Shown here one piece after another: positions 53,356 through 64,000 of a stretch of DNA of 64,000 bases. The stretch lies in contig NC_065547.1 of NCBI RefSeq assembly GCF_022605725.1, positions 18,331,167 through 18,395,166 on the forward strand. Reading direction: 5' to 3'. Position numbers and translations under genes: made by a program. Position 1 is the first letter of the stretch, and each line of letters opens with the position of its first letter. This DNA comes from Anthonomus grandis grandis. Its lineage: Eukaryota > Arthropoda > Insecta > Coleoptera > Curculionidae. The notes under the pieces are model-generated. The model saw only the letters and a list, made by a program, of their open reading frames with translations, was not told where the DNA came from and made no database searches.

Positions 53356-55469
53356 TAGTTGAATCAATGGATCTTTGCGTTTACGTCATCACATGTTCAA
53401 GGTCAATGTTTATATGAATCAATCAGTTGTCAAACCAGCATCAGTGGCGGCGGCATTTAATTTTTAAACTTAAAAAAAAAAAAATAGGTTTTTATGCCCA
53501 ATTTTCGTGGCGGCGATTTTCGCCAGAGATGAAATCTGCAATTCTTTGAAATTTGTTTTTAGTATATTGTCACTTTTAGGGCAGCTAATTTATTTATAGC
53601 TATTTGCTGTCTATTTCAACCTGCTGTTCTTTATTACTGGTAGAATATTTCTTTAAATTACTCACGTCTTTTCTACCTTTAAATGCAATAGGTACTTCAT
53701 ACAATTTTTTGAGATACATATTTATTTTTAATTCTAAGTTTTTGACATAAGGTACTTCATACACAGTGTCTTTTAGGACCTCATAAAAGTTATCATAAGA
53801 TTTTTTTTTACTTCACAATAAAATATTAATAACAATTTTTAATAAAGAAAGATTTTCATCGAAAATAGACAGTATACATATTATATAAAGATAAATTTCC
53901 ATGAACTTTATTCCTTTAAAGCTCATGAAAAGCTTTAACACTTTGTATAAAGGTTTGAGACATAATTATAATGTTTTCATGAGCGTTTTAAATCATTATT
54001 ATTTACTTTATTGCAGTCCTATTTCAAGAACAAGTTATTGACAAAAAAAACAAAAAATGAATCATTTGTACCTCCATTCAAATTTTTCTTTTTTTTTACA
54101 AACAAGAGATTTAGTTAATAAGAGATACTTATTATGATAATATGCTAAAAGAAATGGAGCAACCCGTATATTATACCGTAACCCAAATATTCTTACACCA
54201 AAACATTTTTTTCAAAACAAGTTTTTTCTCATTGAACAAAAGAATATCAAAGTTTAAGATAGAAAATTCAGTTATGAATAATCACTGTCACAATCTTCTG
54301 AGCTAGTTTTACTGTTTAAACTAATCAGAATTTGGGGTGTCTCTTCAATAATGACTTCCCTATCATACCAGTCCTTGATTATTTTTTCAGTGTGGGAAAG
54401 AGCGTTCCATACTTCTGGTGTACATTTCTCTAATGATTTTTTTCACATATCCAGTACATTTTCATCTTTATGCCCATTTTCACCAATATGGGTATTGTAA
54501 AAATTTTTGGCATCTGCCCAAATCATCTCAATCGCATTAAATTGACAATGATAGGGTGACAATCTTAAAACTTCACGTCCATTTTCTTGCAATATTTTAT
54601 CTATTTTATATTTTTTGGCCTTTGTACATTTTTGCTATGCTTAATAACTCAGGCTTAAACATTTGTCTATTGTATGGTATATTATTTTTTACTAACCACT
54701 CAGCAATTTCTTGTTTTTTCCACGAGGATGAAGGTTGCTTTTCTAGGTGGACAGAATGGTACGGAGCATTATCCATTATAATTAATGAAGGTTCCTCTAG
54801 ATTCCTCTAGAGAAAAAGGTTTGGCAAAAAACTATTTCAATAGAGCTTCAACCAAACACAAAACACAACGATGAACAGTAAATAAGAAAACAAAACAAAT
54901 CAAATTTCTCTAAAACTCTTTGGCAAGGCAAAGCAAAGTCGAGAACATAAACAAACATGGTTGCTTGTGGTTGCATACGAAGATCTAAGATGTACAAAGA
55001 ACTTTCCACAAAATGTACTAAACATGAGGTGTTATTACAGAAAATTCTAAATTAAAACTTGTTTTATTTACAACCCGTGGTTTCCTTTCTTCATTAGAGG
55101 AAAACAAGTTATTTTTTTAATATCTAAACATAAAACATATATTATACCAGTATACTTCTATATAAAAAATGTATTATATTTAGTACATTTTTATGAAAAC
55201 GGTCACCCTCCCGGAAGGAAATAATCGATTTTAAAACCCGACGGGGAGCCAATGATGTTGAAAGTTTATCATAGACATGCGATCGGATGTTTGTCCTTGT
55301 CTAACTCATAACTGTCGCTCCGACCGTAGGTCGAGTATTTTGAAGACTTACGTTCTGTGCTCTTTCTCATTTGATTTGTCTAAATTAGAAAGAGAGCGGA
55401 TGAGAAACAATTGTGTTGAGTTGAATGATAGTTTAGTGATGTGAACGCAAAGATCCATTGATCCAACTA
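53356..55469 (-). mobile_element. Tc1-like element inserted in the MULE core
   Basis: Inverted ends TAGTTG(A/G)ATCAATGGATC through GCGTT(T/C)AC, at least 29 bp, at 53356-53384 and 55441-55469; TA duplicated at 53354-53355 and 55470-55471. Removing the element and one TA restores the codons around ELHTIL of the interrupted exon. Length 2114 bp. It carries a minus-strand DDE transposase relic. Confidence 0.85.
54260..54840 (-). pseudogene. Tc1/IS630-like transposase C-terminal relic
   Basis: Minus strand: PSLIIMDNAPYHSVHLEKQP (second catalytic Asp in MDNAPYHS), SSSWKKQEIAEWLVKNNIPY, KPELL, then frameshifted LSPYHCQFNAIEMIWADAK-type text around 54560-54500 with the Glu site, and a tail ending in an acidic SSEDCD-like run near 54290. 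This matches a DDE group widespread in insects and cnidarians. N-terminal part not recognised. Confidence 0.6.
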
Positions 55470-56757
55470 TATGTAATTCAAAACCATATCCGTTCATTCC
55501 ATGAGTGCCATCAATACAGATACAATCTTCACCAAATCTTAACAACAGTTCCTTTTGACCCTCAGTCATTATGATTAACATGAAGTCCTCCTTCTTTAGT
55601 ATGGGGTATTCATCACACAAAGTTTCCTGGGGTTTATAAAATAAAACAGTATTGGTATCCTCCATTTCTTTTACCCATGCTTCAATACTGATAGCATCAT
55701 TTTTATGTCGGACTGATGAACTGTTCAGGTTAAAACATTGTTCTATGTTAAACAAGTCCTTTTTTGTTAGTAAATGAAGCCTTTCTAGATGAGAATCAGT
55801 GACTGAATCCCTTACATCATCCAAAATAGTTTGGAAAGGGATTTTTGCAGCAATCTTGGTGGCTATGTTTCGCCTTTGCCACTCGGACAAAAAAAGATGC
55901 CCTAAATCTTGACCATGCCCAATGTGAGTTTTGCAATATTGTACAACACATCCATTATTTTTTAAAACTGTGCTTATCAAAGCAGGACAGTAGCCTCCTA
56001 TTTTATTGCTGCCTTGTATTTTTAACTTTCGACTCTTTGTTCCTCTTGACCTAAATTCTCCTGATCTATGGCACTTGTAAATTATTTTTGTTTTAGTCAC
56101 TCCATATCTCTTGATAAAAGAAGAACATGTACTTTTTTCAATCTCATATTTCCATGACTGAAAATCAGCCATTGATTCAAAGTTCAAAATTTCACACTCA
56201 ATATGTATAAAATGTTGGGTTCTATAGTGTCCAATAATATTTTGCCTTTGTGGGCCTGTGTAATCACATAAAACACATTTCAATCTATTAGCAGTTTTGT
56301 GTTTTTTTTATGTGTGATAACATTTTTTAATGTTTCAAACTCCTCTGGGCAATATGGACATTTATATATTTTTTTTCTTAAAGTTGCCAATGTATTTAAT
56401 ATATCTGTAAAAAATATAGCACTTATTCAGAAGCTGAAATTATCTTTTGATATCATGAAACCTACCAGGGTGTTTTGTTTTTATATGGCGTCTTAGGTTA
56501 CCAAAGTTGGTAAAGTTTTTATTGCAGGCGAAGCATTGTACCACAGATTTATTCTGTTTTACTTTAGGAGCCAGTTCCTCTAGTTTATCTAAAATACGAG
56601 AACATCTGGTTATTATTTCTATCTTGATTATTACTTTGTTTCCAAAATTTTCAAAACATTTAAAAAAGTCATTACCTGGATGTTTCTTCTTTACATGCAC
56701 ACGTAAGTTCGAAGTCTTCGAAAACTGAAGATTACAGTCTCCACAAAACACTACCAT

Positions 56758-57600
56758 TTTAGCTAAGGTTAGCTGCTTACGCCCCTCATGTGCTCGACAT
56801 TTACGAGCCCTCTCTATATTTTTTCATATGAATAGAATCTCAAAATGTTAGAAAATATGGAGGCTACGAACCTTTGCATAAGGGAATGAATTTTTTGCTT
56901 GTGTACAAATGTGTGTAAAAGTAAAACCCATTCACTATTATAGTGTAAAAACACTGCTATCATTTTGGCAGTTAGATTTAGATGTCTTTCATGTTTTCTC
57001 TTATATAAGATACGCTTTTTAGATGTGCTTCTTGCTTATTACATATATACCCAATTTGGCAACTGCGAGATCATATGTCAAAAGTTTGACAATGTAATTA
57101 TCAATAGCAACGAGTTTCGATCATCAAATAGAGTAGAGTAGCCCTTTTTTGACATAATTTAATATTATTTTTTAGCGTCCTATGTGAATGATCCGCAAAT
57201 TTTTTTCTTTTAATCTATTCTTTTCAAAGTACTCTTTATGCTCAAATTTTTAAATATTGCAAAATCTAGAGATAGTTAAAGTCGACAAGACCCAAATGGT
57301 GACAATACTGATAGTGGTTCAATGAAAAATATTGGCGAATTCCATTAAGAGTCGAAGGCAATTGTAATTATGGTGGGTGTCTCAGTCAGCAGTCTCGTAC
57401 TTATAAGTTTCGAAAAAAAATTTAGAACAAAATCATTTTTAAATATTTTAACCAAATGAATAAAAGTTAGGATTCTCCAGATCCCGTCTAAAGTGTAATT
57501 AATCCTGTAACAACTACACCCTATTTAAATTAAATTAAGGTGTTTTACTACTGAGTGAGGGAGTGTGACTGAGACAACTGACCATACAGAGAACCCACGA
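56758..57600. other. Unassigned flank upstream of the MULE/SWIM gene
   Basis: It may contain the promoter and first exon of the broken gene. GTGTTTTACTACTGAGTGAG near 57540 loosely resembles GTGTTTTACTCACAGTGA near 59690 upstream of Gypsy 2. No coding signal. Confidence 0.35.
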
Positions 57601-57607
57601 AGCCGGC

Positions 57608-57734
57608 CTGATAGGTTCTTTTTTTTTCATCATTTAAATTTAACAGGGTTTCTGGAACCTATCAGATCTAGGGAGTTGTTATTGTTGTTTAGAACTTTTA
57701 AATCAAGACTGTCGAACAAACTCAACTCCCTAGA
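57608..57734. repeat. Two adjacent perfect hairpins
   Basis: CTGATAGGTTC (57608-57618) pairs with 57655-57665; TCTAGGGAGTTG (57667-57678) pairs with 57723-57734. They lie just inside the 37-bp inverted repeat at 57751. Confidence 0.75.
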
Positions 57735-57750
57735 AATGGTCCCTGTAAAC

Positions 57751-57787
57751 CGGTTAGTCTTGCCGGAATATTATTTATACCATAACA
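57751..57787 (-). repeat. 37-bp inverted repeat, right copy
   Basis: Exact reverse complement of 46314-46350; ends TTTATACCATAACA. It could be an LTR tip or a terminal repeat of a large element. Confidence 0.8.
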
Positions 57788-59979
57788 AGATGGCGCCCAA
57801 ATTTTAAAAAGTTTTCTGGTTAAAAGTTCTCTTTGGTCATTCTCTCTTATCTTGGGGTAAGACACTTTTAGTAAAAGAAAAATTTAAATTTATTTTTAAA
57901 AATTTTAATATATATATATAGATATAATTTTTTTTGTACATTGTATATTGCTGCATCTTCTCTAGGGTTGTTTAAAATTCACATAGCTAGGGATATGTTG
58001 ATAATTGGGGGTGAAGTTCATGGAATTGTAATAAATTCTTTTGGGTGTTATGATTTTTGAAAGGAAAATATAACTAAGTTTCTGAATTTTTTTTTAAATT
58101 TTCTAATGTATTGTAAATTTTGAATTTGGCGGTGGCTAATGTTCATGGCAAGTTATATAACAGTATTTTATTTTAAATATTAACATTTCAGTGCATAACA
58201 TACACACATATGTGGTGTTATGCAGCATTTTTTTTTTTGTTACATATTTTATAATTCATTTTTCTGAATTTATGACTGTGACATTATAATTTTTTTTCTC
58301 TTCATTCTTTATCTCCGACTGATAGCATGAATTGTCTTAACTTTCAGGGGGGTGATTTAGTAGATATTGATATTGTGATTATTATGACTTGGGTATATGA
58401 GCATGGACAGTATAGAGCTAAAATATGTAGGGACTATAACATTGAATGGCATTCCTTATTATATATAGCTTTCCTGTTATTGAAAATAATTATTCTTTTT
58501 TTGGTATCTTACAAGAAATATTTCTGAGAAATTCTCTATAAACCTTGATAATTTAATTTTAAGAAGGAATATGAGTTATTAGTGGTTTTCATATACATAC
58601 TCATTAATAAGGGTTGTTTTAAATTATTTTTTTTTTAAATAGGATTTTGTTTTACTAATAGGGAGGTCAGGGTCAACTTTTATTGTTTAATCAATGTAAT
58701 CAATCTTCATTGAATTTTGTTGGTATACAGGGTGGACTTTAATCCCTAAAATTTTTTTTTTAAGTTAACTTAATTTTATTATAGAATTATAGAGGGTAGT
58801 GTACACAAGTAGTAGAAAAGCTACTTGAAGTAAATTTTTTTTTTCTTATTTTGGTACTACAGGGTGAAACAAATTAGTGGTTCCAAGTAACTTGTCTTAT
58901 ATTATGGGGAGTTTTTTTTCTTTTCCTTTCCATATACTTTTTTTTAAATTTTATATACCGGATGTGCAATGGCTAAAAGATGCCGCTCTACAAAGTGGGC
59001 GTTTGGCGGGAGTTGGATGACTCAGTGGCGCGAAACATTGGAGTTATCCAACTCAGTCAATGGGTAGACTAGCTTTGTACAGGTGGTGGTAAAATTTCAC
59101 TTAGTGCTCTTTTACCAGTATGGGGTGTCTTCCACTAGAACATACCCATACTAAGGCTCAACAAAAATATTAAAAAAAAAAAAAATATGGAAATTAAGGA
59201 AGAAAGGGGAGATTAGATTTTCAATTTTTATTTTTTTAATTTTTTTTAATTAATTTCCTTTTGGTAGATTTAATATATTATAGGGTGTTTGAAAGTTTGA
59301 AGCTTACTTATCTACTTACATTTCATTGTCTAATTAGGATTATAACTTTTTAAGATTTTCTTTTAATGTAACGTTTCAGCTAGACGGGGCTAATTAAATA
59401 AATTACTTATAGTAAATCTTTGAGGCGAATTGAATTTTTTGGGCGAAATTCTTTTGCTGGGCTAGGGGGGAATCGGCACTGCTGGGTCATGCTTACTGTA
59501 ATACTGTGAAAATATAAATTGTTTTCGAATTGTTTTTCCGAATTTGGAGATTTTTTAAGAGTGATTTAGGTATAAAGATATTTATAGCTTATAGAAATAA
59601 ATTTAGATAGGTATTTTATATTAGATATGGTTATTATAGATATATTATTAGGTATAAATTATTCTAGGTTGGGGGGGAATATTACTGAGGTGTTTTACTC
59701 ACAGTGATTAGTGTTGCAACTCAGTAAAGCGTTTATACTGTCATTGGGATTTTAGCGTAGGTTAGGGGCAGTACAAACCCGGGACTTTGACAGATTTTTT
59801 TAAAATATTTTTTTTTGGAACAGGATGGGTTGCACTGTGTGCACCGTACCTTGTTAGCGGCTTAGTTGCTCAAGTTACATCACAATACACAATACATACA
59901 GGGGACGATAATTTTAGAAAAAGAAAAAAAAAATATTTTTTTTTTGTTTGTGTTATTGGCGGAGATATTTTTGGGGAAA
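57788..59979. other. AT-rich region upstream of Gypsy 2 gag
   Basis: It presumably contains the 5' LTR and leader of Gypsy 2, but the LTR ends and primer site could not be fixed. Leader-like motifs at 59394-59490 recur at 46794-46860. A plus-strand frame at 58327-58527 is not recognised. Confidence 0.4.
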
Positions 59980-61604
59980 ATGGATATAAATAAATTGGAG
60001 CTGGACGAGCTTGAGTATGAGCTATCATCTCGAGATGCTATCACTGCTGGTACTCTTATGAAAAAGCGTCAACGTTTAAGGTTATATTTGAAATTAGAGA
60101 AACTTAATAGCTTGCCGATGTTTGAGGTAATAGAATTGGATCCTGATAACGAAGCTGATATTTGTACAGAAAAGTGTAATTTATTGGAAAGTGCTATCTC
60201 AGGTCTTAGTGAATTAAATATTAATAAAGAGTATAGTAGGTTGCGTTCTAAGGCGTTACATATCCCGGGTCGTTTCAAGAAGTTATTAGAATTTCACTCT
60301 GATTTTTCTGAAGAAGTAATGAGTTTGTCTACTCAGTTAAATTCCATTATTGATAGGTTAGAAATGGCTAAGCGAACTTTGACAACGAGTGTAGAGGAAA
60401 TTTTGCAGGTGCCGGTTATTATTGAGGCTTCCCCTGGAGAGGACTCCCTCCTGGATCATCCTCTTCCTGTTTCTCAAGCTCAGACAGAAGTCTCACACCA
60501 TCTTTCACCCAATGTGATTCCTTCGACTGTATCTGTAAATCCAGGTCCCTCTTGTTCGTTTCGGCCTGCTTCAATTCAGTTCACTCGAACAGCACCAACT
60601 TTTTGTGACCACACTTCAACACATTTAGTTCAGTCACTTCACACCATTCCTTCTACGAACGTTAATTCACAGGATCCAGTTAACCCAATAACGTGTTCTT
60701 ATTATTCCCTATCAAGGAACTATTCCTTTCCTCCCCAATCTTATTCCACCTTGAAGCAGAATGTACCCGTGTTTACTTCTGCTAATGCTAATGATGTCAC
60801 GAATCCGTTAGATTCCGATGAGCTGGCGAAGAGTTTTTCAACAATTTCAAAATGGCAGTTACATTTTGATGGTTCTGGTAGTGTTACGAATTTTATTGAG
60901 CGTGTAGAGGAGTTGGGTTTCGCTTTTGGATATCTTGGAATCAGCTGCTACTTTGTACAGTAATTTTATTTTCGGACACAGCCTTGTCTTGGTATAGATC
61001 TATACGCAGTGATATCAGGTCATGGGAAGAATTGAAATGTAAACTTAGGTCTGCCTATTTATCGTCTGAATATAAGGAGGATATTTGGTGTAATATAAGG
61101 AATAGAACACAAGGTCCAGTGGAGAAGTCGGTAATCTTTATTGCACAAATGCGAAACTTGTTTCGAAAGTTACGTGAACCTCCATCCGAGGAAATGCGAC
61201 TTTGCATTATACGCAGCAATTTGCTCCCCTCATTGCAAAATCAACTTGCACTTCACAATTTCACCAACATCACAGAGCTGGAACTTGCAGCACAGGTGAT
61301 TGAGAACATCCAATTGCGAACTCAACGCATGCAACCTCCTCCAGTAAACCCTAATAATGTCGCCGAGCCTGAGTTGATGTATCAGCGACCAAGAAACCCT
61401 CGTGTACATTTAATGAATTCTTCACCGCACCTTCAGAATTCTCGTGGTCCGGTGGTTTGTTGGAATTGTCGTAGTACTGGCCATTTGAGTAGTACTTGTC
61501 CACAACCCTTTCGTCGACACTGTTTCTGTTGCGGTCGGGAAAATGTGACTATCCGTTCATGTCCAAATTGTAGTAGGTCGGGAAACCCAAGGGCGAACTG
61601 TTAG
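59980..61604 (+). pseudogene. Gypsy 2 gag
   Basis: ATG at 59980 (MDINKLELDELEYELSSRDA), chosen because the coding composition begins there although the frame is open further upstream. A helical N-terminal half and a P/S/T-rich linker are followed by the capsid-like region. A frameshift at about 60945 moves the capsid C-terminus to 60984-61604. It ends with zinc knuckles: CWNCRSTGHLSSTC (CX2CX4HX4C) and a second Cys-rich CFCCGREN...CPNC. Gag proteins form the particle that packages the RNA. Confidence 0.75.
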
Positions 61605-61729
61605 TTAGTCGAGAGATCAGTTCGAATCCTAGTGTCTCGACTAGTAACCCCCGCTCCCCTATTCTAGATTACGCCTTCGCAGAGTGCAATGGTGATGATC
61701 GTCCTCATCTCGAAGTCTCGATAGTTGGT

Positions 61730-63527
61730 ATGAAATTTATTGGCTTATTGGATTCTGGAGCAAATGTTACTGCTATTGGTTTAAGCATATGGAATATATT
61801 ACAACGTTCAGATATACAATTGTTATCATCACCTTTTTCTCAGTGCAATTTTGGCAATTATGGGTCTAGTAAAGTGATTGGCGCAATTAACTTACCTATT
61901 GTTTTGTATGATAAGGTAGCGGTTTGCAGTGTTTTGGTGGTGGAGAAATTGAGTTGTCCTTTGATATTGGGTACCGATTTTTGGAAACTATTGGTGTCGT
62001 TCCTGATTTGCAAAATGGTTGTTGGTATTTTGGTGTACCGTCTCAGGAAATCTGTTTCACTGAAGCCATTATTCCTCAGGAAACTTTAACCCCAGAACAG
62101 CGATCCGCCTTGGATAAATTGACTTCAAAATACTATTCTTTGATGGGTGGTAAGCTTGGTGGAACAGATTTAGTGAAGCATCAGATTAATACTGGTAATG
62201 CCCAACCCATTCGTTTGCGCCCTTATAGATACTCACCCGCCACTCTAAAGATTATCGATGAGGAGGTTGATAACATCCTGCAACTCGACATTATCGATCC
62301 ATCACAATCTGCCTGGTCTTTCCCTGCCTTAGTAGTACCGAAAGGTAATCGTAAATGGAGATTTTGCGTGGACTATCGAAAACTAAATTCTGTTACGGCT
62401 AAGGATGCTTATCCGATCCCTTTTATTGATAGTATTTTGGACAAATTAAGAAATGCAAAGTATCTTACTTCGTTAGATGTAACTCTGCATATTGGCAAAT
62501 CGAGGTTGATGAACATTCACGTAATAAAACTAGTTTTTCTGTCCCTGGTCGGGGACTTTATCGATTTAAGAAAATGCCATTTGGATTCACGAATGCCCCT
62601 GCAACTTGGCAGCGATTGGTAGATACCTTATTGGGAGCTGATTTGGAGCCACATGCCTTTGTTTATTTAGATGACGTAATTTGTATTTCTGAGACTTTTC
62701 AGCAACATTTAGAGGTTTTGGAAGAGATTTTCCAGAGATTTCATAGAGCCGGTATAACTCTCTCTCAGGAAAAGTGTAAATTTTGTCGATCCGAACTTAA
62801 GTATTTAGGATATGTTCTCGATAAAGATAGACTTCATGTCGACCCGGATAAGGTGACAGCCGTATTGAACATTCCGACTCCAAAGAACACCACCGAAGTC
62901 CGACGTGTCATCGGTATGGCGTCCTGGTACAGGCGCTTTATTCCCCAATTCTCGACCGTTATTTCTCCCCTTACTGCTCTTCTTTGTAAACACAAAAAGT
63001 GGAACTGGACCCCAGAATGTCAAAATTCGTTTCAGAACATCAAAAATTCGTTACTTTCCGCTCCTGTACTTACTTGTCCTGATTTCTCGAAACCCTTTTT
63101 GGTTCAGACTGATGCCTCAGCGTATGGGATCGGTGCTGTATTATCTCAAGAGTTTGATGATGGTGAACATGTTATCTGTTACATATCTCGATCTCTGTCT
63201 AAAGCAGAGAGAAATTTTTCCACCACAGAGAAAGAACTGTTGGCCATTATTTATGCTTGCGAGAAATTACGACCCTACTTAGAGGAATACTCCTTTAAAG
63301 TGATAACAGATCATCATAGTCTGAAATGGATTCATAGTCTGAAGGAACCAACAGGAAGGCTTACCAGATGGGTATTGCGGTTGCAACAATTCGATTTTGA
63401 GGTTATTCATAGAAAGGGCCAAGATCATGTTGTGCCGGATGTTCTCAGTAGAGCTGTGCCAGAGATTGCTAAATTGAGTGTAAACCAGGAACCAGAAGTT
63501 GCAGATAAGTGGTATATCAGGTCGTAG
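61730..63527 (+). pseudogene. Gypsy 2 protease, reverse transcriptase, RNase H
   Basis: Protease at 61730-62040 with GLLDSGANVTAIG (catalytic DSG) and LILGTDFW. The frame shifts into 61960-62500 with LGGTDLVKHQINTGNAQPI, WSFPALVVPKGN and CVDYRKLNSVTAKDAYPIP. A frameshift near 62485 follows, then 62574-63527 with MPFGFTNAPATWQRL, VYLDDVI (catalytic), GMASWYRRFIPQFS, RNase H QTDASAYGIGAVL, YISRSLSKAERNFSTTEKEL and ITDHHSLKW, ending with a stop after the RNase H linker. Not functional. Confidence 0.85.
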
Positions 63528-63544
63528 AAAATCCTATTAATTAT

Positions 63545-64000
63545 CCCCAATAGCGAATTGAAGGCAATTTACTTTACAAGTATGTGAAGTGTTCTTACCC
63601 GTCTCTTCGAGATGATGAAGATTTCTGGAAGGAAGTAGTACCCAAGGATCGAAGACGCATAATTTTGGAAGAAAATCATGATAATCCTTCGGCTGGTCAT
63701 GGTGGTGTCATGAAGACATACGAACGATTGAAGCGTCGTTATTATTGGCCAAAAATGAGAGCTGATGTCCTCCGATATGTTAGGCATCGCGCCAAATGTA
63801 TCTCGCAAAAGCCCCTCCGGGAGCGACACGGATTAATGGGATAACAAACTCAAGTTTTGAAGCCATGGAGCACGATTAGCGTCGATTTTTTTGGGCCCTT
63901 ACCTCGGTCTACTCAGGGATACAAATACGTATTGGTCGTCTTGGATACCTTCACTTAATTTCCTTTATTCTTCCCTCTTTGCTCAGCTAAGGCCCCTATG
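63545..64000 (+). pseudogene. Gypsy 2 integrase, partial
   Basis: 63584-63844 holds the zinc-binding N-terminus: HDNPSAGHGGVMKTYERLKR, YYWPKMRADV, then RHRAKCISQK (where a second Cys is expected after the first, only one is clear). A stop at 63842 follows. The core starts in another frame with TISVDFFGPLPRS (first Asp) and YVLVVLDTFT, then a stop and the window end. Confidence 0.75.

Larger units (their letters stand above)
51521..56757 (-). pseudogene. C2H2 / MULE transposase / SWIM-domain gene, inactivated
   Basis: Minus strand, seven exons with in-phase GT/AG introns: 56757-56676, 56588-56466, 56404-53149 (with a 2.1 kb insertion), 53094-53022, 52965-52359, 51942-51521; one further intron may be hidden upstream. 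Exons 1-3 carry C2H2 fingers (FCGDCNLQFSKTSNLRVHV, VQCFACNKNFTNFGNLRRHI, YKCPYCPEEF). Then a MULE core: CICIDGTHGMNGYG, VLDD, FMSDMAESYYNAW, CTWHVDRAW. Then a SWIM finger, CTCLDSTIKWNMCKH, and a charged C-terminal tail. Defects: a frameshift in an A-run near 56300, TGA after VLDDL, TAA at 52953-52951, and the insertion. The family includes Mutator-derived transposases and domesticated genes; which this was is unclear. Confidence 0.75.
59980..64000 (+). mobile_element. Gypsy-type LTR retrotransposon 2, degraded, cut by window end
   Basis: Plus strand order gag, protease, reverse transcriptase, RNase H, integrase. At least four frameshifts or stops. Its proteins differ clearly from Gypsy 1, so it is a separate family. 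The 3' LTR, if any, lies beyond the window. Confidence 0.85.

Noticed and set aside
61615..61632. AGTTCGAATCCT resembling a tRNA B box
   Set aside because: No cloverleaf or A box can be built around it; it lies between gag and protease of Gypsy 2.

Overview
This AT-rich window comes from an animal nuclear genome, almost certainly an insect. One exon of a ZAD-C2H2 zinc-finger gene is present (the ZAD domain is an arthropod speciality). Short introns have GT/AG ends. Most of the rest is eukaryotic transposable elements (TEs): mariner-like, Harbinger, Penelope, CR1/Jockey-type LINEs and Gypsy. No bacterial-style operons, CRISPR arrays or rRNA/tRNA genes were seen. The order of insect is not resolved.

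Layout. 1-4.8 kb: a mariner-like element (146-4764) whose transposase is split by a second inverted-repeat element (505-3224), which carries a Harbinger relic (2073-3004) in its right terminal repeat. 5.3-15.8 kb: a mariner-like element with ~300-350 bp terminal inverted repeats (TIRs). Inside it is a decayed LINE, and inside that, bounded by a 12-bp target-site duplication (TSD), are an intact-looking two-ORF LINE (8.9-13.0 kb, minus strand) and a Penelope-like element made of two outward-facing halves (6.7-8.9 kb). 16-23 kb: Harbinger and LINE relics, the LINE interrupted by a mariner-like element with ~640 bp TIRs, then a small mariner relic. 23.5-28.1 kb: a broken Gypsy element (minus) with its 5' LTR. 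28.4-29.7 kb: the ZAD zinc-finger exon (plus), the best host gene candidate.

30-46 kb: a ~1.5 kb dispersed repeat present twice (copy A with a Harbinger insertion, copy B without it), a LINE relic, three more mariner-like elements and a second Harbinger element. 46-51 kb: mostly non-coding AT-rich DNA with a TA microsatellite, short perfect hairpins and MITEs. 51.5-56.8 kb: a seven-exon zinc-finger/MULE/SWIM gene (minus), inactivated by nonsense codons, a frameshift and a Tc1-like insertion. 60-64 kb: a second Gypsy element (plus), frameshifted and cut by the window end.

The genes do not form a pathway. Their value is as a layered record of insertions: several empty or filled sites can be read directly, which orders the events and defines element ends. 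The only element with uninterrupted reading frames is the LINE at 8.9-13.0 kb. No convincing new defence or metabolic system was found. The most notable unexplained signals are a two-exon micro-ORF with conserved splice sites in the 1.5 kb repeat, and the structure of the Penelope/LINE insertion.
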